Assembly (NCBI GenBank): GCA_963709425.1
Contig: CAVPWG010000001.1
Coordinates: 124,001-188,000, forward strand
Reading direction: 5' to 3'
Origin: JAICJC01 sp963709425
Lineage (GTDB): Bacteria > Actinomycetota > Thermoleophilia > Gaiellales > JAICJC01
DNA: 64,000 nucleotides
Shown here: piece after piece, positions 30,968-40,113 of the stretch
How the letters are laid out: each line of letters starts with the position of its first letter
Position numbering within the stretch: the stretch's first letter is position 1
Notes under the pieces: model-generated
Seen by the model: only the letters and a program-made list of their open reading frames with translations
What the model was told of the DNA's origin: nothing
The model's database searches: none
Program-made: the position numbers and the translations under genes

Positions 30968-32029
30968 GTGCGGGCGGCGATTCTGTACGAGACCGGTGCG
31001 CCCCTGCGGGTGGAGGATGTCGATGTCGACCCTCCCCGTGCGGGCGAGGTGGCGATCCGGATGGCCGCGAGCGGCGTCTGCCACTCCGACCTCCACGTCG
31101 TCGACGGCATCCACCCGCACCCGCGCCCGGCGATCCTGGGACACGAGGGGGCCGGTGTGGTCGAGGCGGTCGGCCCGGGCGTCACGGGGCTCGCCGCAGG
31201 CGATCACGTCATCCTGAGCTGGCTCCCGCACTGTGGCCGGTGCCGCTTCTGCGTGTCGGGCCGACCGAACGTGTGCGAGCAGCTCGCGTGGTCGGACGCC
31301 GGGCTCATGATGGACGGGACGACGAGGTTCCACCGCAACGGTGCCGACATCCACCACTCCACCACGTCGTCGTTCGGCGAGCGGACGGTCGTGCCGGCCC
31401 AGACGGCGATCCCGATCGACCCGGCGCTGCCGCTGAGCGAGATGGCGCTCATGGGCTGCGCCGTCATGACGGCGTTCGGCGCGGTGCTGAACACCGCCCG
31501 TGTCCGGCCGGGCGACGCGGTCGCCGTGGTGGGCTGCGGCGGCGTCGGCCTGAACATCGTGCAGGCGGCCGCCCTGGCCGGAGCCGGCAAGATCGTCGCG
31601 GTCGACCCGAGCCCGGCCAAGCACGAGCTGGCCCGCGAGATGGGCGCCACCCGAACGTGCACCCCCGAGGAGGCCGCGGCGTCGGTCACGGTCGACCACA
31701 GCTTCGAGGCGGTCGGGCCGCTCGGGACGATCGAGCTCGCCATCTCCCTCGTCGCCCGCGGCGGCCAGGCGATCCTGGTCGGCATGGCCCCGCCCGACGC
31801 CCGCCCGCGGTTCGACGCCCTTTCGCTCACGATGGACGAGAAGGCGATCCGCGGCTGCTGGTACGGCTCGTGCCGCCCCCAGGCCGACTTCCCGATGCTG
31901 GTGTCGCTCTACCGGTCCGGGCGGCTGCGGCTCGACCCGCTGATCGAGACGTGCGCGCTCGACGACGTGAACGAGGCCTTCGATCGCATCCGGCGCGGCG
32001 AGGCCGTCCGCTCGGTCATCGTCTACTGA
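30968..32029 (+). CDS. Zinc-dependent alcohol dehydrogenase (MDR, class III-like)
   Basis: A 353-residue medium-chain dehydrogenase. Catalytic zinc ligands are in GVCHSDLH and LGHEGAG. The structural zinc site CGRCRFCVSGRPNVC (four Cys) is complete. The coenzyme fold shows GCGGVGLNIVQ (~residue 185) and VDPSPAKHELA, with the Asp favouring NAD(H). The overall pattern resembles NDMA/mycothiol-linked and class III alcohol dehydrogenases. The alcohol or aldehyde substrate is not determined. The GTG start is supported by a TACGTT box 6 bases upstream. Confidence 0.88.
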   Translation: MRAAILYETGAPLRVEDVDVDPPRAGEVAIRMAASGVCHSDLHVVDGIHPHPRPAILGHEGAGVVEAVGPGVTGLAAGDHVILSWLPHCGRCRFCVSGRPNVCEQLAWSDAGLMMDGTTRFHRNGADIHHSTTSSFGERTVVPAQTAIPIDPALPLSEMALMGCAVMTAFGAVLNTARVRPGDAVAVVGCGGVGLNIVQAAALAGAGKIVAVDPSPAKHELAREMGATRTCTPEEAAASVTVDHSFEAVGPLGTIELAISLVARGGQAILVGMAPPDARPRFDALSLTMDEKAIRGCWYGSCRPQADFPMLVSLYRSGRLRLDPLIETCALDDVNEAFDRIRRGEAVRSVIVY

Positions 32030-32202
32030 GGCGTGCTCTGGGCCGTCTCGCGCACTGCGCTCGCATAGCCCAGTATGAACCCGGCCACCAGCACCGGAGG
32101 AACGAGCAGGACGATGTCGCGCGGGAGCTGCGGGCCGACGACCATCCCGGCGAGCGCCGCGGCGAACGCCGCCGCCTGCCACGTCTTCAGAAACCGGATC
32201 AT
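32023..32202 (-). CDS. Small two-helix membrane protein
   Basis: A 59-residue protein with two hydrophobic segments (AAAFAAALAGMVVG and VLLVPPVLVAGFILGYA) and a short polar tail. ATG 32202 has GGTGAGG upstream. The 3' end overlaps the alcohol dehydrogenase by 7 bases, convergent. It lies downstream of the antiporter gene (47-base gap) and may be co-transcribed. The family was not recognised. Confidence 0.5.
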   Translation of the reverse strand: MIRFLKTWQAAAFAAALAGMVVGPQLPRDIVLLVPPVLVAGFILGYASAVRETAQSTPQ

Positions 32203-32249
32203 CCTCACCTGCCAATTATCGGCACGAACGTCCGCGCCAGGAGGGGATC

Positions 32250-33569
32250 TCAGCCGGTGACCAGCGCGTCCGCGTTGTCGTGCGCGGGCGCCGGCTCGGC
32301 CGTCATGACCCGCTGGAGCCACGTGCCCGCGATCAGCGACGTGACGATCGCAAGCATCACGAGCGTCGTATAGAAGCGGTCGTCGATGATGCCCGCACCG
32401 AATGCGGTCGAGGCGAGCACGATCCCCGGGCCGCCGCGCGCATTCATGGCCATTGCCAGGTTGACGGCGCTCTTGCGCGGCTCGCCGCCGATCCGGGCGC
32501 CGGCGTACACGCTCGCCGACTTCACGAGGCACGCGAACACCAGGAATGCGAGGAAGAAGAGCACGTCGAAGTGGTCGACGAGATCGAGCTGGAGCCCGAC
32601 GATCGCGAAGTAGAGCGGGATGAACAGCCCGAGCGAGAAGTTGCCGATCTCGAATCGCGCAGTCTGGGCGCGCTCGCCGGCCGCCGTGACGACGATGATC
32701 CCGGCCACGAACGCCCCGAAGAGCGGGACGATGCTGAGGAGCAGGCACGCCCCGCTCATCGCGATAACAACCACCAGCTGGAACGCCACCTGGCTGCGCC
32801 GCTTGATGACGTTGTACCGGGAGCGCAGGGCCAGGCCGTAGATTCGCGGCCCGAACAGGAGTCCAATCCCGAGAAAGCCGAGTGTCGCGAACGTGTGGTA
32901 GGCGTAGTTCCCGACCGATCCCGGGTCCCACCCAAGCTGGCCGGCGAGGCCGAACTGCGCGCTCCCCGTCCCGGCGACGATGCCGATCGCCACGGCGAGC
33001 ACCACGTAGAGCACAACGTCTTCGATCACGGCGACCGAGAGCACGATCCGGGCAAAACGGGTCTGGAGCAGGCCCAGGTCGAGCATGATCCGCGAGATCA
33101 CCGGGATGCTCGTCACGGCGATCGCGATCGCGAACACGAGCAGCAGCGCCGTCCGGTTCTGCGCGGTTCCCTCGAAGCGCGTGAAGTCGATGGCGGTGAA
33201 GGCCGCGACGCCGACGACGAACGGCACAACGAGGCCCGCGACCGCGACCGAGGCGACCACCCGCGTCGACGATCGGCTGATGAGCCCGCGCATCTGCGTC
33301 CCCGCCGTGAACATGAGGAGCAGGAGGCCGAGCTGGTAGACGGCGCCGAGCACCGCCGGCACGGCGCCGGTGGACGGGAAGAGCCAGTCGTACGCCGCCG
33401 GCCAGACTCGCTCCAGAAACGTCGGGCCGAGCAGGATCCCGCCGAGGATCTCGCCGATCACCGGCGGCTGGCGGAAGCGCGCAAACAGGTAGCCGCAGGT
33501 ATGCGCGCTCACGAGCAGCGCGATCAGAGCTGCGAGGACATGCGCGGTATCTCGATCCGTGTACGACAC
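32250..33569 (-). CDS. CPA2 cation:proton antiporter (Kef/NapA-like)
   Basis: A 439-residue membrane antiporter with about 12-13 helices. The N-terminal helices include RQPPVIGEILGGILLGPTFL (~33-52), the conserved CPA2 start. LLLMFTAGTQM replaces the common FLAGLE/LPF segment. The transport site reads SVAVIEDVVLYVV, with adjacent Glu-Asp. There is no TrkA-N or USP domain. It differs in sequence and length from the antiporter in the tRNA-Arg element. The ion (Na+ or K+) is unknown. Confidence 0.87.
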   Translation of the reverse strand: MSYTDRDTAHVLAALIALLVSAHTCGYLFARFRQPPVIGEILGGILLGPTFLERVWPAAYDWLFPSTGAVPAVLGAVYQLGLLLLMFTAGTQMRGLISRSSTRVVASVAVAGLVVPFVVGVAAFTAIDFTRFEGTAQNRTALLLVFAIAIAVTSIPVISRIMLDLGLLQTRFARIVLSVAVIEDVVLYVVLAVAIGIVAGTGSAQFGLAGQLGWDPGSVGNYAYHTFATLGFLGIGLLFGPRIYGLALRSRYNVIKRRSQVAFQLVVVIAMSGACLLLSIVPLFGAFVAGIIVVTAAGERAQTARFEIGNFSLGLFIPLYFAIVGLQLDLVDHFDVLFFLAFLVFACLVKSASVYAGARIGGEPRKSAVNLAMAMNARGGPGIVLASTAFGAGIIDDRFYTTLVMLAIVTSLIAGTWLQRVMTAEPAPAHDNADALVTG

Positions 33570-33628
33570 GGTTGCTCCTCAGGAAGACTGGATGACCAGT
33601 ATCCGGGCGCGTCCGGAGTCGTGCAAGA

Positions 33629-35023
33629 CTAGACCGGCACCCGCTGGAGCACCCGGCCGCGCATCTCGGCGGGAACGTCCATCCCGAGCGCGGTCAGGAG
33701 CGTCGGGGCGATGTCGAAGAGATGGGCGTCCTCGGGGAGGGTGTCCGGCATGCCCGGGCCGAGCATGATGGCGATCCCGTACTTGGCGTGGTTGGCGTCG
33801 TCCGGGCCGGTGTCGTTCTCGCGCACCTGCACGCGGCCGTCGCCGATAGAGCCGATCGACCGCCAGGCCAGGTTGCCGAAATAGCAGATCAGGTCGGGCG
33901 CGACCCCGTTCACCTCGCGGTAGAGGTCGGTCGGCCGGAAGACGCGGGTGCCGATCGAGTTCCCGTCCTCGTCGCCAAGCGCCTCGAGCTTGGCGATCAG
34001 CTCGTCGCGCAGCGCCTCGTAGTCGGCCGGGTCGATCACGCCCTCGGGCTCGCGCCCTTTCACGTTCATGAAGATCCGCGAGTAGTAGCCGCCGTCCGCC
34101 CACACCCGCGTCCGCGGCCAGTCGACCTGGACCTTCCCGAACGGCGTCGGCGTGGTCGGCGGGTCGACGAGGCTCAGGTAGCCCTCCTGCATCAGCCACT
34201 CGTTCACCTGGATGCCGCCGTGCATCGCCTGCGCCCCGTGATCCGACACGACGAGGAGCGCGGTCGTGTCGTCGAGGCCCTCGATCAGCGCGCCCACCTC
34301 GGAGTCGAGGTAGCGGTAGTAGTCGCGGAACCCCTGTTCGTAGGGGTTCCCAGGCTCGTAGTCGGGGTGATCGTGGTCGTAGAAGCGCCAGAAGGCGTGG
34401 TGCAGGCGGTCGGGCCCCATCTCGACCAGCATCAGGAAGTCCCACGGCCGCGTGTCGCGCAGATGCCGGGCGAGGGCGAACCGGCGCCGCGTCATCTCGT
34501 TGATGTCGCGCAGGATGCGGTCCTTCTCGTCGGTGCGGTAGTCGGGCACGTCCACCATGTAGTCGCCGACGACCCGCCGCACCTCGTCCTTCAGATCCTC
34601 GGGGTACGTGAACTTCGAGTCGGTGCTCGGCGTCAGGAAGCAGCTCACCATCTCGCCGTTCACCGGCCGGGGCGGGAACGTCTGCGGGACGCCGAGCGCG
34701 ACCACGTGCTTTCCCTGGCGCGAGAGTATGTCCCACAGGCGCTCGACGCGCACCTTGTCCGACGTGGCGAAGGCCAGCCCGTCGTAGGAGTGGTCCTTGC
34801 GGTTTCGGAAGCCGTAGAAGCCGAGCGTGCCCGGGTCCCGCGACGACATCATGCACGACCACGCCGGCACGGTGATCGGCGGGTCGCACGACTCGAGCCT
34901 CCCCCACGCCCCCCGCTCCATGAGCCCCGACAGGACGGGCAGCTCGTCGCGCATGTCGTCGAAGACGATCTCGGGCGGGACGCAGTCCAGGCCCACGATC
35001 ATGAGCTTCTCGGCGGTCGACAT
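33629..35023 (-). CDS. Alkaline-phosphatase-superfamily phosphodiesterase (type I PDE/NPP-like)
   Basis: A 464-residue protein of the type I phosphodiesterase/nucleotide pyrophosphatase branch. Metal ligands are seen at the N-terminus (LMIVGLDCVPPE), around the nucleophile region (TVPAWSCMMSSRDPG), in EMGPDRLHHAFW (Asp and His) and in VVSDHGAQ (Asp-His), plus a late His in DDANHAKYG. There is no signal peptide, so it is cytoplasmic. The ATG at 35023 is 6 bases from a TACCAT box. It is divergent from a second superfamily member, and the pair probably acts on related substrates. Confidence 0.85.
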   Translation of the reverse strand: MSTAEKLMIVGLDCVPPEIVFDDMRDELPVLSGLMERGAWGRLESCDPPITVPAWSCMMSSRDPGTLGFYGFRNRKDHSYDGLAFATSDKVRVERLWDILSRQGKHVVALGVPQTFPPRPVNGEMVSCFLTPSTDSKFTYPEDLKDEVRRVVGDYMVDVPDYRTDEKDRILRDINEMTRRRFALARHLRDTRPWDFLMLVEMGPDRLHHAFWRFYDHDHPDYEPGNPYEQGFRDYYRYLDSEVGALIEGLDDTTALLVVSDHGAQAMHGGIQVNEWLMQEGYLSLVDPPTTPTPFGKVQVDWPRTRVWADGGYYSRIFMNVKGREPEGVIDPADYEALRDELIAKLEALGDEDGNSIGTRVFRPTDLYREVNGVAPDLICYFGNLAWRSIGSIGDGRVQVRENDTGPDDANHAKYGIAIMLGPGMPDTLPEDAHLFDIAPTLLTALGMDVPAEMRGRVLQRVPV

Positions 35024-35029
35024 CGCGGC

Positions 35030-35035
35030 ATGGTA
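35030..35035 (-). promoter_or_regulatory. -10 box (TACCAT), leaderless, minus-strand phosphodiesterase
   Basis: TACCAT on the minus strand, 6 bases, then ATG 35023. Confidence 0.5.
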
Positions 35036-35062
35036 CCGGCGGGCGGGCCGGGCGCTCGTCGA

Positions 35063-35068
35063 TAGAAT
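35063..35068 (+). promoter_or_regulatory. -10 box (TAGAAT), leaderless, plus-strand phosphodiesterase
   Basis: TAGAAT, 7 bases, then ATG 35076. It is 28 bases from the divergent TACCAT box. Confidence 0.55.
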
Positions 35069-35075
35069 CGCCGCC

Positions 35076-36689
35076 ATGAGGGTGCTCGTCCTCGGCCTCG
35101 ACGGGGCCGACCGCGACCTGGTCGACCGTCTGCTGGCGGAGGGCCGTCTGCCGACGCTGGCCCGTCTCGTGCGAGACGGCGCGTACGGGCCGCTGCGGTC
35201 GACCATCCCGGCGGTGACGCCGACGGCGTGGTCGTCGTTCCTCACCGGCCTCAACCCGGCGGGACATGGGATCTTCAACTTCTCGTCCAACCCCAACCGC
35301 GGCCGGTCGCGGGTCGAGAGCGCTGCCAGCCGGTCGGGCGCGCCGCTGTGGCGGCTCCTGGGCGCTGGCGGTGTGCGGTCGGCGTTCGTGACGGTGCCGT
35401 TTACCTATCCGGCGGAGCCGTTCGACGGGGTCGTCGTCTCGGGGTACGGGGGACCGGAGCGGCCGCAGATCCTCCCGGAGGGTGCGGCGCGCGCCATCGA
35501 CGAGCGCGTCCCCGGCCTCGTCACGGCCCACCACCCCATGAAGGAGCGCTGGTGGGAGGACTTCAGCCGGTATGCCGCCACCCTCATCGAGCACGTCGAC
35601 CAGATCGGCGACGCCTGCCGGACGTGCTTCGACCTCGAGCCCGATCTGGGTGTCCTGGCGGTGGACTTCATGAGCACCGACTTCGCCGGCCACCTCGGCT
35701 ACTCGCGCCTGGATCCGTCCCATCCCGCCCACGACCCGGCCGCTGCAGGCGACGAGCTGGTACAGGTCTACCAGGCCGTCGACCGGGTGTGCGGCGAGCT
35801 GATCGACGCGGCCCGCGAGCGCTACGGCGAGGAGCCGACCGCGATCATCATGTCGGATCACGGCATGAAGCCCATCTACTGGACGTTTCACGCCAACGAG
35901 TGGCTTCGCCGCGCGGGGCACCTGCGCTACCGGCACCGCTCGCTCCAGCGGCACCTGCGCGGACCGCTGCGGAAGCTGGCCCTGGTCGACGGCCGGCTGG
36001 CGCGGACGACGACGTGGTACGGGAGGCTGCTCGACCGCGTTCCACTCCTCCCGCGACCGGCCGCTGACCGGGCCTTCGCCGACGTCGACTTCGGGCGCAC
36101 CCGCGCCTACTGCTTCGCCACCGGCGGCCAGATCTACCTCGGCGAGGCGACGGGGGCACGAAATGACCAGGCGTTCGCCGAGCGGCTGGCGCGCGACCTG
36201 GAGGCCATCCCCCACCCCGAGACCGGCGAGCCGCTCTTCGAGGTGCTCCGAAAGCGCGACATCTACCGCGGCGCCCACCTCGACCGGGCGCCGGAGCTCG
36301 TGCTGATCCCGCGCGACGAGCGCGTCCACGTCGAGTCCTCGCGCCGCGACTGGCCCGACGTCTTCATGCGCCACGAGACGCTCGATCCCGAGCACTTCTA
36401 CGGATACTCGGGTCACCACGGCGTGACCGGCATCATCGCCGCCGCCGGCCCGGGTATCCGGCCCGGTGATGTCCCCGGCGGCAGCGAGATCGCCCAGCTC
36501 GCGGCCACCGTCCTCCGCCTCCACGGCCTCTCGAGCGACGGCCTAGAGCCGCCCATCGAGGCCATCCTGGCCCCCGCCGACGAGGCGGTCGCCGTCCAGG
36601 CCCAGTCGTCCGACGGCGATGCCGACGTCTACTCGGCCGACGAGGAGGCCGGCATCCTCGAGCGCCTCCGCGACCTCGGCTACGAGTAG
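35076..36689 (+). CDS. Alkaline-phosphatase-superfamily phosphodiesterase, second member
   Basis: A 537-residue homologue of the divergent gene. MRVLVLGLDGADRDLVDRLL (metal Asp ~9) is followed by TPTAWSSFLTGLNPAGHGIF (nucleophile region), VDFMSTDFAGHLGY (Asp/His), IMSDHGMKP (Asp-His) and GYSGHHGVTGII (His). It ends in an acidic tail, DEEAGILERLRDLGYE, which is a common end of this protein group in actinobacteria and archaea. There is no signal peptide. Reported members are annotated 'phosphodiesterase' or 'nucleotide pyrophosphatase'; the substrate is unknown. Confidence 0.85.
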   Translation: MRVLVLGLDGADRDLVDRLLAEGRLPTLARLVRDGAYGPLRSTIPAVTPTAWSSFLTGLNPAGHGIFNFSSNPNRGRSRVESAASRSGAPLWRLLGAGGVRSAFVTVPFTYPAEPFDGVVVSGYGGPERPQILPEGAARAIDERVPGLVTAHHPMKERWWEDFSRYAATLIEHVDQIGDACRTCFDLEPDLGVLAVDFMSTDFAGHLGYSRLDPSHPAHDPAAAGDELVQVYQAVDRVCGELIDAARERYGEEPTAIIMSDHGMKPIYWTFHANEWLRRAGHLRYRHRSLQRHLRGPLRKLALVDGRLARTTTWYGRLLDRVPLLPRPAADRAFADVDFGRTRAYCFATGGQIYLGEATGARNDQAFAERLARDLEAIPHPETGEPLFEVLRKRDIYRGAHLDRAPELVLIPRDERVHVESSRRDWPDVFMRHETLDPEHFYGYSGHHGVTGIIAAAGPGIRPGDVPGGSEIAQLAATVLRLHGLSSDGLEPPIEAILAPADEAVAVQAQSSDGDADVYSADEEAGILERLRDLGYE

Positions 36690-36704
36690 GCGGCGTGCAC
36701 TATT

Positions 36705-36717
36705 GGGGTCTGACCCC
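36705..36717. other. GGGGTC-T-GACCCC palindrome between convergent genes
   Basis: A perfect 13-bp palindrome in the 36-bp gap between two converging genes. It could be a weak terminator. The same motif occurs widely in bacteria as part of REP-like short repeats; only one copy was noticed here. Confidence 0.5.
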
Positions 36718-36725
36718 TCCTTGCG

Positions 36726-37910
36726 TCAGCGGGAGCGGAGGGCGCCCACCACCTGGTGGACGGCGGGCATCGGGTCGCGCAGCGAGAACACGGGCTCGGA
36801 GAACGGCGGGCGGAGCGGCGCCAGCGTCCTGCGGACGCCGAGGTGCTCGCGGCGGCTCTCGCGCACGTGGCGGACCACCGCCACCCAGCGGCGCCGTCCG
36901 GCGCCCCTGCTCGTCCGCGCCGCGAAGGGCTCGCCGATCGCGTCGCGGTAGGCCATCTGCACCAGGTCGACGCCGCACGCCGCGGCGAGCGAGTGCCACT
37001 GCCACAGGCGCGCGTTCACCTCCATGAGCCGCAGGGTGCCGTCGCGCGGGTCACGCTTGTACTCGACCTGCGAGATCCCGTGGAATCCGAGCGCGTGCAG
37101 GAGCCGGCGGGCGCCGTCGACAGCCTCATCGTCCCACTCGGCCACGCCCACCCGGCAGGTGCCGACCCCGGCCGGCGCCTGCAGGAGCTTGCGGCCGCAG
37201 AAGATGCCGGGCACGGCGCCGCCGGCGTCCACGTAGCTGCCGACCGTCCAGAGGCTGTCGTCGCCGCCGGGGATCTGCTCCTGGAGCATCGGCGCGAACT
37301 CCGCGCCGAGGCGATACGCCGCCAGCAGCTCCTCGGGCGTGTCGGCGCCCACGAGCGGAATCCCGTGGCGGCGCTTGAACCCCGCGCCCTCGGACGGCTT
37401 CATGACGGCGGGGTATCGCAGCACCTCGGCCGCCCGCCGCGCCGCTTCCTCGTCGGCCGGGTGGAACGTGGCCGGCAGGAGCAGGCCGGCCCGCGCGGCC
37501 GCGTCGTACTGGAACCGCTTGGCCTGGATGGGCTCGATCAGCTCGCGCGGCCCGAACGGCAGCCGCAGCGACGTCGGCGCCGCCCGGTTCACGGCGACGA
37601 GGTACTCGTCGTGGGTCGGGAAGGCGACCGCTCCGTGCGGGAGGGCCTCGCAGATCTCCGCGAGCAGTGTCGCGAACTCCTCGGGCTGCTCATGGGGGGG
37701 CGGGCAGACCACCGGCGCGGCGAGCCGCGAGCGCAGGCCGAGCGCCTGGCGGCGGTGGTCGAGCGCGATCACGGGCACTCCGATGGCCGCGAGCGAGCGG
37801 ATCGCCGAGAGCCCGTTCACATAGCCGCACTCGAGGACGATCGCCGCCGGACGCGGCGCCGTGGCAGCGTCCCCGAGCCGGTGCCGGATGGTCTGCGAAA
37901 GCGGGCTCAC
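36726..37910 (-). CDS. ATP-grasp carboxylate-amine ligase-like protein
   Basis: A 394-residue ATP-grasp protein. The N-terminal Rossmann-like part has AIVLECGYVNGLSAIRSLAAIGVPVIALD. The central subdomain contains YPAVMKPSEGAGFKRRHGIPLV (ATP-binding Lys), and the C-terminal core has LRLMEVNARLWQWHSLAAACG with the Glu/Asn Mg2+ ligands. It resembles uncharacterised carboxylate-amine ligases of the CarB/PurK type. The substrate is unknown. It is divergent from the flavoprotein-fumarase-ComA operon (84-base gap), so a role in the same pathway is possible but not shown. Confidence 0.82.
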   Translation of the reverse strand: MSPLSQTIRHRLGDAATAPRPAAIVLECGYVNGLSAIRSLAAIGVPVIALDHRRQALGLRSRLAAPVVCPPPHEQPEEFATLLAEICEALPHGAVAFPTHDEYLVAVNRAAPTSLRLPFGPRELIEPIQAKRFQYDAAARAGLLLPATFHPADEEAARRAAEVLRYPAVMKPSEGAGFKRRHGIPLVGADTPEELLAAYRLGAEFAPMLQEQIPGGDDSLWTVGSYVDAGGAVPGIFCGRKLLQAPAGVGTCRVGVAEWDDEAVDGARRLLHALGFHGISQVEYKRDPRDGTLRLMEVNARLWQWHSLAAACGVDLVQMAYRDAIGEPFAARTSRGAGRRRWVAVVRHVRESRREHLGVRRTLAPLRPPFSEPVFSLRDPMPAVHQVVGALRSR

Positions 37911-37981
37911 AGCGGGCGTTCTTACACGATCCGGCGGCCGTGGTGCCGCACTCGCCTGCTGGGCGCGACGGGCCGCGTCGG

Positions 37982-37987
37982 TACACT
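37982..37987 (+). promoter_or_regulatory. -10 box (TACACT) of leaderless flavoprotein-fumarase-comA operon
   Basis: TACACT, 7 bases, then GTG 37995. Confidence 0.55.
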
Positions 37988-37994
37988 GTGCGCC

Positions 37995-39200
37995 GTGTCA
38001 GACCTTTGCAGGACGACCGATGTGCTCGTGGTAGGAGCGGGTGGAGCGGGCCTCTCGGCGGCCTGGGCCGCGCGCCGCTCGGGCGCCGATGTCCTGCACG
38101 TCACCAAGGGGTCGAAGGCGTCGTGCAACACCGCCAAGGCACAGGGCGGGATCCAGGCCGCGGTCGGCGACGACGACTCGCCGGAACAGCACACGACGGA
38201 CATCGTGGCGTCCTCGCACGATACGGCCGACCCTGCGCTGGCGGGCATCCTCGCCGAGGAAGCGCCCGGCGCCATCGCCTGGCTCGAGGAGCTGGGCGTC
38301 GGGTTCTCGCGCGAGGGCGACGGCTACCGCCTGGCCCGATGCGGGGGCGCGTCGCGCCGCCGGCTGCTCCAGGTGGGCGACCGGACCGGCCACGCCATCG
38401 CCACGGCGCTGCGAAAGGCGCTCGCCGCCCAGGGCGGGCGCATCCACGACCACGCCGCGCTCGTCGGGCTCGAGCGCACCAACGGCCACTTCACCGCCGA
38501 CCTCGAGCAGGCCGGGGAGCGCGTCCACGTCGACGCCGGCGCGGTCGTGCTCGCGGCCGGCGGCCGCTGCTACGCCGAGGCCCGCCGGGCCGGCATCCTG
38601 ACGACCAACCAGCCCGGCGCGACCGGCGAGGCGACCGCGCTCGCCCGCGCCCTCGGCGCCGAGGTACGCGACTACGACGCGCTCCAGCACCACCCCAACG
38701 GCGGTGTCTGGCCGCCCCCGCTCCAGGGTTACTCGATCCCCGAGACGACGCGCGCATACGGCGCGCTCCTCCTGAACGCGAAGGGCGAGCGGTTCGTCGA
38801 CGAGCTCGGGCCACGCGACACTGTCGCCGCGGCGATCGTGCGCGAGTGCGACGAGGGCCGCGGGCTCGAGACGCCGGACGGCCGGCCGGCCGTGCTCCTG
38901 GACACGACCCTGATCGACCCCGAGGTCGCCGCCCAGGTGATCCCGTACATGCTGCGCCGCTACCGATCGAACGGGGTCGACCCGCTGACCGAGCCCATCC
39001 TCACCTACCCCGTGCTCCACTACCAGAACGGCGGTCTCGTGATCGACGCCGAGGGACAGACGACCGTCCCGGGGATCTTCGCGGCCGGCGAGATCAGCGG
39101 CGGGGTGCACGGCCGAAACCGGATGATGGGAAACTCGCTCCTCGACTGCGCGGTGTACGGCCGCCGGGCCGGGCGCGCGGCCGCGGCGGCGGCAGGCTGA
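37995..39200 (+). CDS. Fumarate reductase / L-aspartate oxidase-like flavoprotein
   Basis: A 401-residue FAD-binding_2 protein. The dinucleotide fold is VLVVGAGGAGLSAAWAARRS (~10-29). SCNTAKAQGGIQAAVG is the second FAD block; its Cys/Asn replaces the His used for covalent FAD, so flavin is non-covalent. Active-site segments are ELGPRDTVAAAI (Arg proton donor), LHYQNGGL and GEISGGVHGRNRMMGNSLLDC. The ~150-residue C-terminal helical domain of SdhA/NadB is absent, giving a short form like soluble fumarate reductases. The substrate is likely a dicarboxylate or an analogue. It is the first gene of an operon with fumarase-like subunits and ComA, which makes a sulfonated C3 or C4 acid possible. Confidence 0.8.
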   Translation: MSDLCRTTDVLVVGAGGAGLSAAWAARRSGADVLHVTKGSKASCNTAKAQGGIQAAVGDDDSPEQHTTDIVASSHDTADPALAGILAEEAPGAIAWLEELGVGFSREGDGYRLARCGGASRRRLLQVGDRTGHAIATALRKALAAQGGRIHDHAALVGLERTNGHFTADLEQAGERVHVDAGAVVLAAGGRCYAEARRAGILTTNQPGATGEATALARALGAEVRDYDALQHHPNGGVWPPPLQGYSIPETTRAYGALLLNAKGERFVDELGPRDTVAAAIVRECDEGRGLETPDGRPAVLLDTTLIDPEVAAQVIPYMLRRYRSNGVDPLTEPILTYPVLHYQNGGLVIDAEGQTTVPGIFAAGEISGGVHGRNRMMGNSLLDCAVYGRRAGRAAAAAAG

Positions 39201-39209
39201 AACGGCAGC

Positions 39210-40109
39210 ATGAGCGCCACGATCGAGACAACACTCCGCCAGGCCGTCGAGGACGCCGCGGCCGAGCTCTACGTGTGGTCGCTCACGGACATCCCGCGCG
39301 ACCTGCGCGACGCCCTGGGCGATGCGCTCGAGCGCGAGACCCATCAGGTCGGGCGGCGCATCCTCGAGACCATTCACACCAACGTCGCCGTCGCCGACGA
39401 GGGCCGCCGGCTGGTGTGCCAGGACACCGGCATCGCCGTCTACTACGTCCGGGTCGGCGAGCAGTTCCCGCTCCACCCGGTCCGGATCGAGGAGGCCCTG
39501 CGCGACGGCACCCGGCGCGCGACGCTCGACCATCCGCTGCGCTCGAACACCGTCCACACCCTGACCCGAACGCCCACCGGCGACAACACCGGCCACCGCA
39601 TCCCCCACGTCCACTGGGAGTTCGTGCCGGACTGGGACGGGCTCGACATCAAGTGCGTCCCCAAGGGCTCGGGCTCCGAGAACATGAGCTTCCTGAAGAT
39701 GCTCGTCCCTGCCGACGGGGTGAGGGCGATCAAGGCGTTCGTGCTCGACTGCGTCGTCGGCGCCGGGGGGAAGCCCTGCCCGCCGGGGATCGTGGGCATC
39801 GGCATCGGCGGCTCGGCGGATCTCGCGATGTACCTCGCCAAGGAGGCGATCGCCCGGCCGGTCGGAACGCACAACCAGGATCCCGACGTCGCCGCGCTCG
39901 AGGGAGACCTCTTCGACCTGCTGAACGAGACAGGTGTCGGCCCGATGGGGCTCGGCGGCGACACGACGGTGCTCTCGGTGCACGTCGAGCAGGCCCACAC
40001 GCACATCACGCTGAACCCCGTCGCCGTGAACTACCAGTGCTGGGCGGCCCGCCGGGCGACGGCGCACGTCTCGGCCGACGGCGACGTGCTCCTGGACAGG
40101 GACGCGTAG
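39210..40109 (+). CDS. Class I fumarate hydratase-like, alpha subunit
   Basis: A 299-residue iron-sulfur hydro-lyase alpha subunit (class I fumarase/L(+)-tartrate dehydratase A family). The three cluster cysteines are visible: LVCQDTGIA (~residue 71), FVLDCVVGAGG (~179) and KPCPPGIVGIGIGG (~188). MGLGGDTTVL is also conserved. ATG 39210 is 10 bases after the flavoprotein stop. The beta subunit follows after 4 bases. Fumarate/malate is the default substrate. Tartrate or a sulfonate analogue cannot be excluded given the neighbours. Confidence 0.88.
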   Translation: MSATIETTLRQAVEDAAAELYVWSLTDIPRDLRDALGDALERETHQVGRRILETIHTNVAVADEGRRLVCQDTGIAVYYVRVGEQFPLHPVRIEEALRDGTRRATLDHPLRSNTVHTLTRTPTGDNTGHRIPHVHWEFVPDWDGLDIKCVPKGSGSENMSFLKMLVPADGVRAIKAFVLDCVVGAGGKPCPPGIVGIGIGGSADLAMYLAKEAIARPVGTHNQDPDVAALEGDLFDLLNETGVGPMGLGGDTTVLSVHVEQAHTHITLNPVAVNYQCWAARRATAHVSADGDVLLDRDA

Positions 40110-40113
40110 CGCG

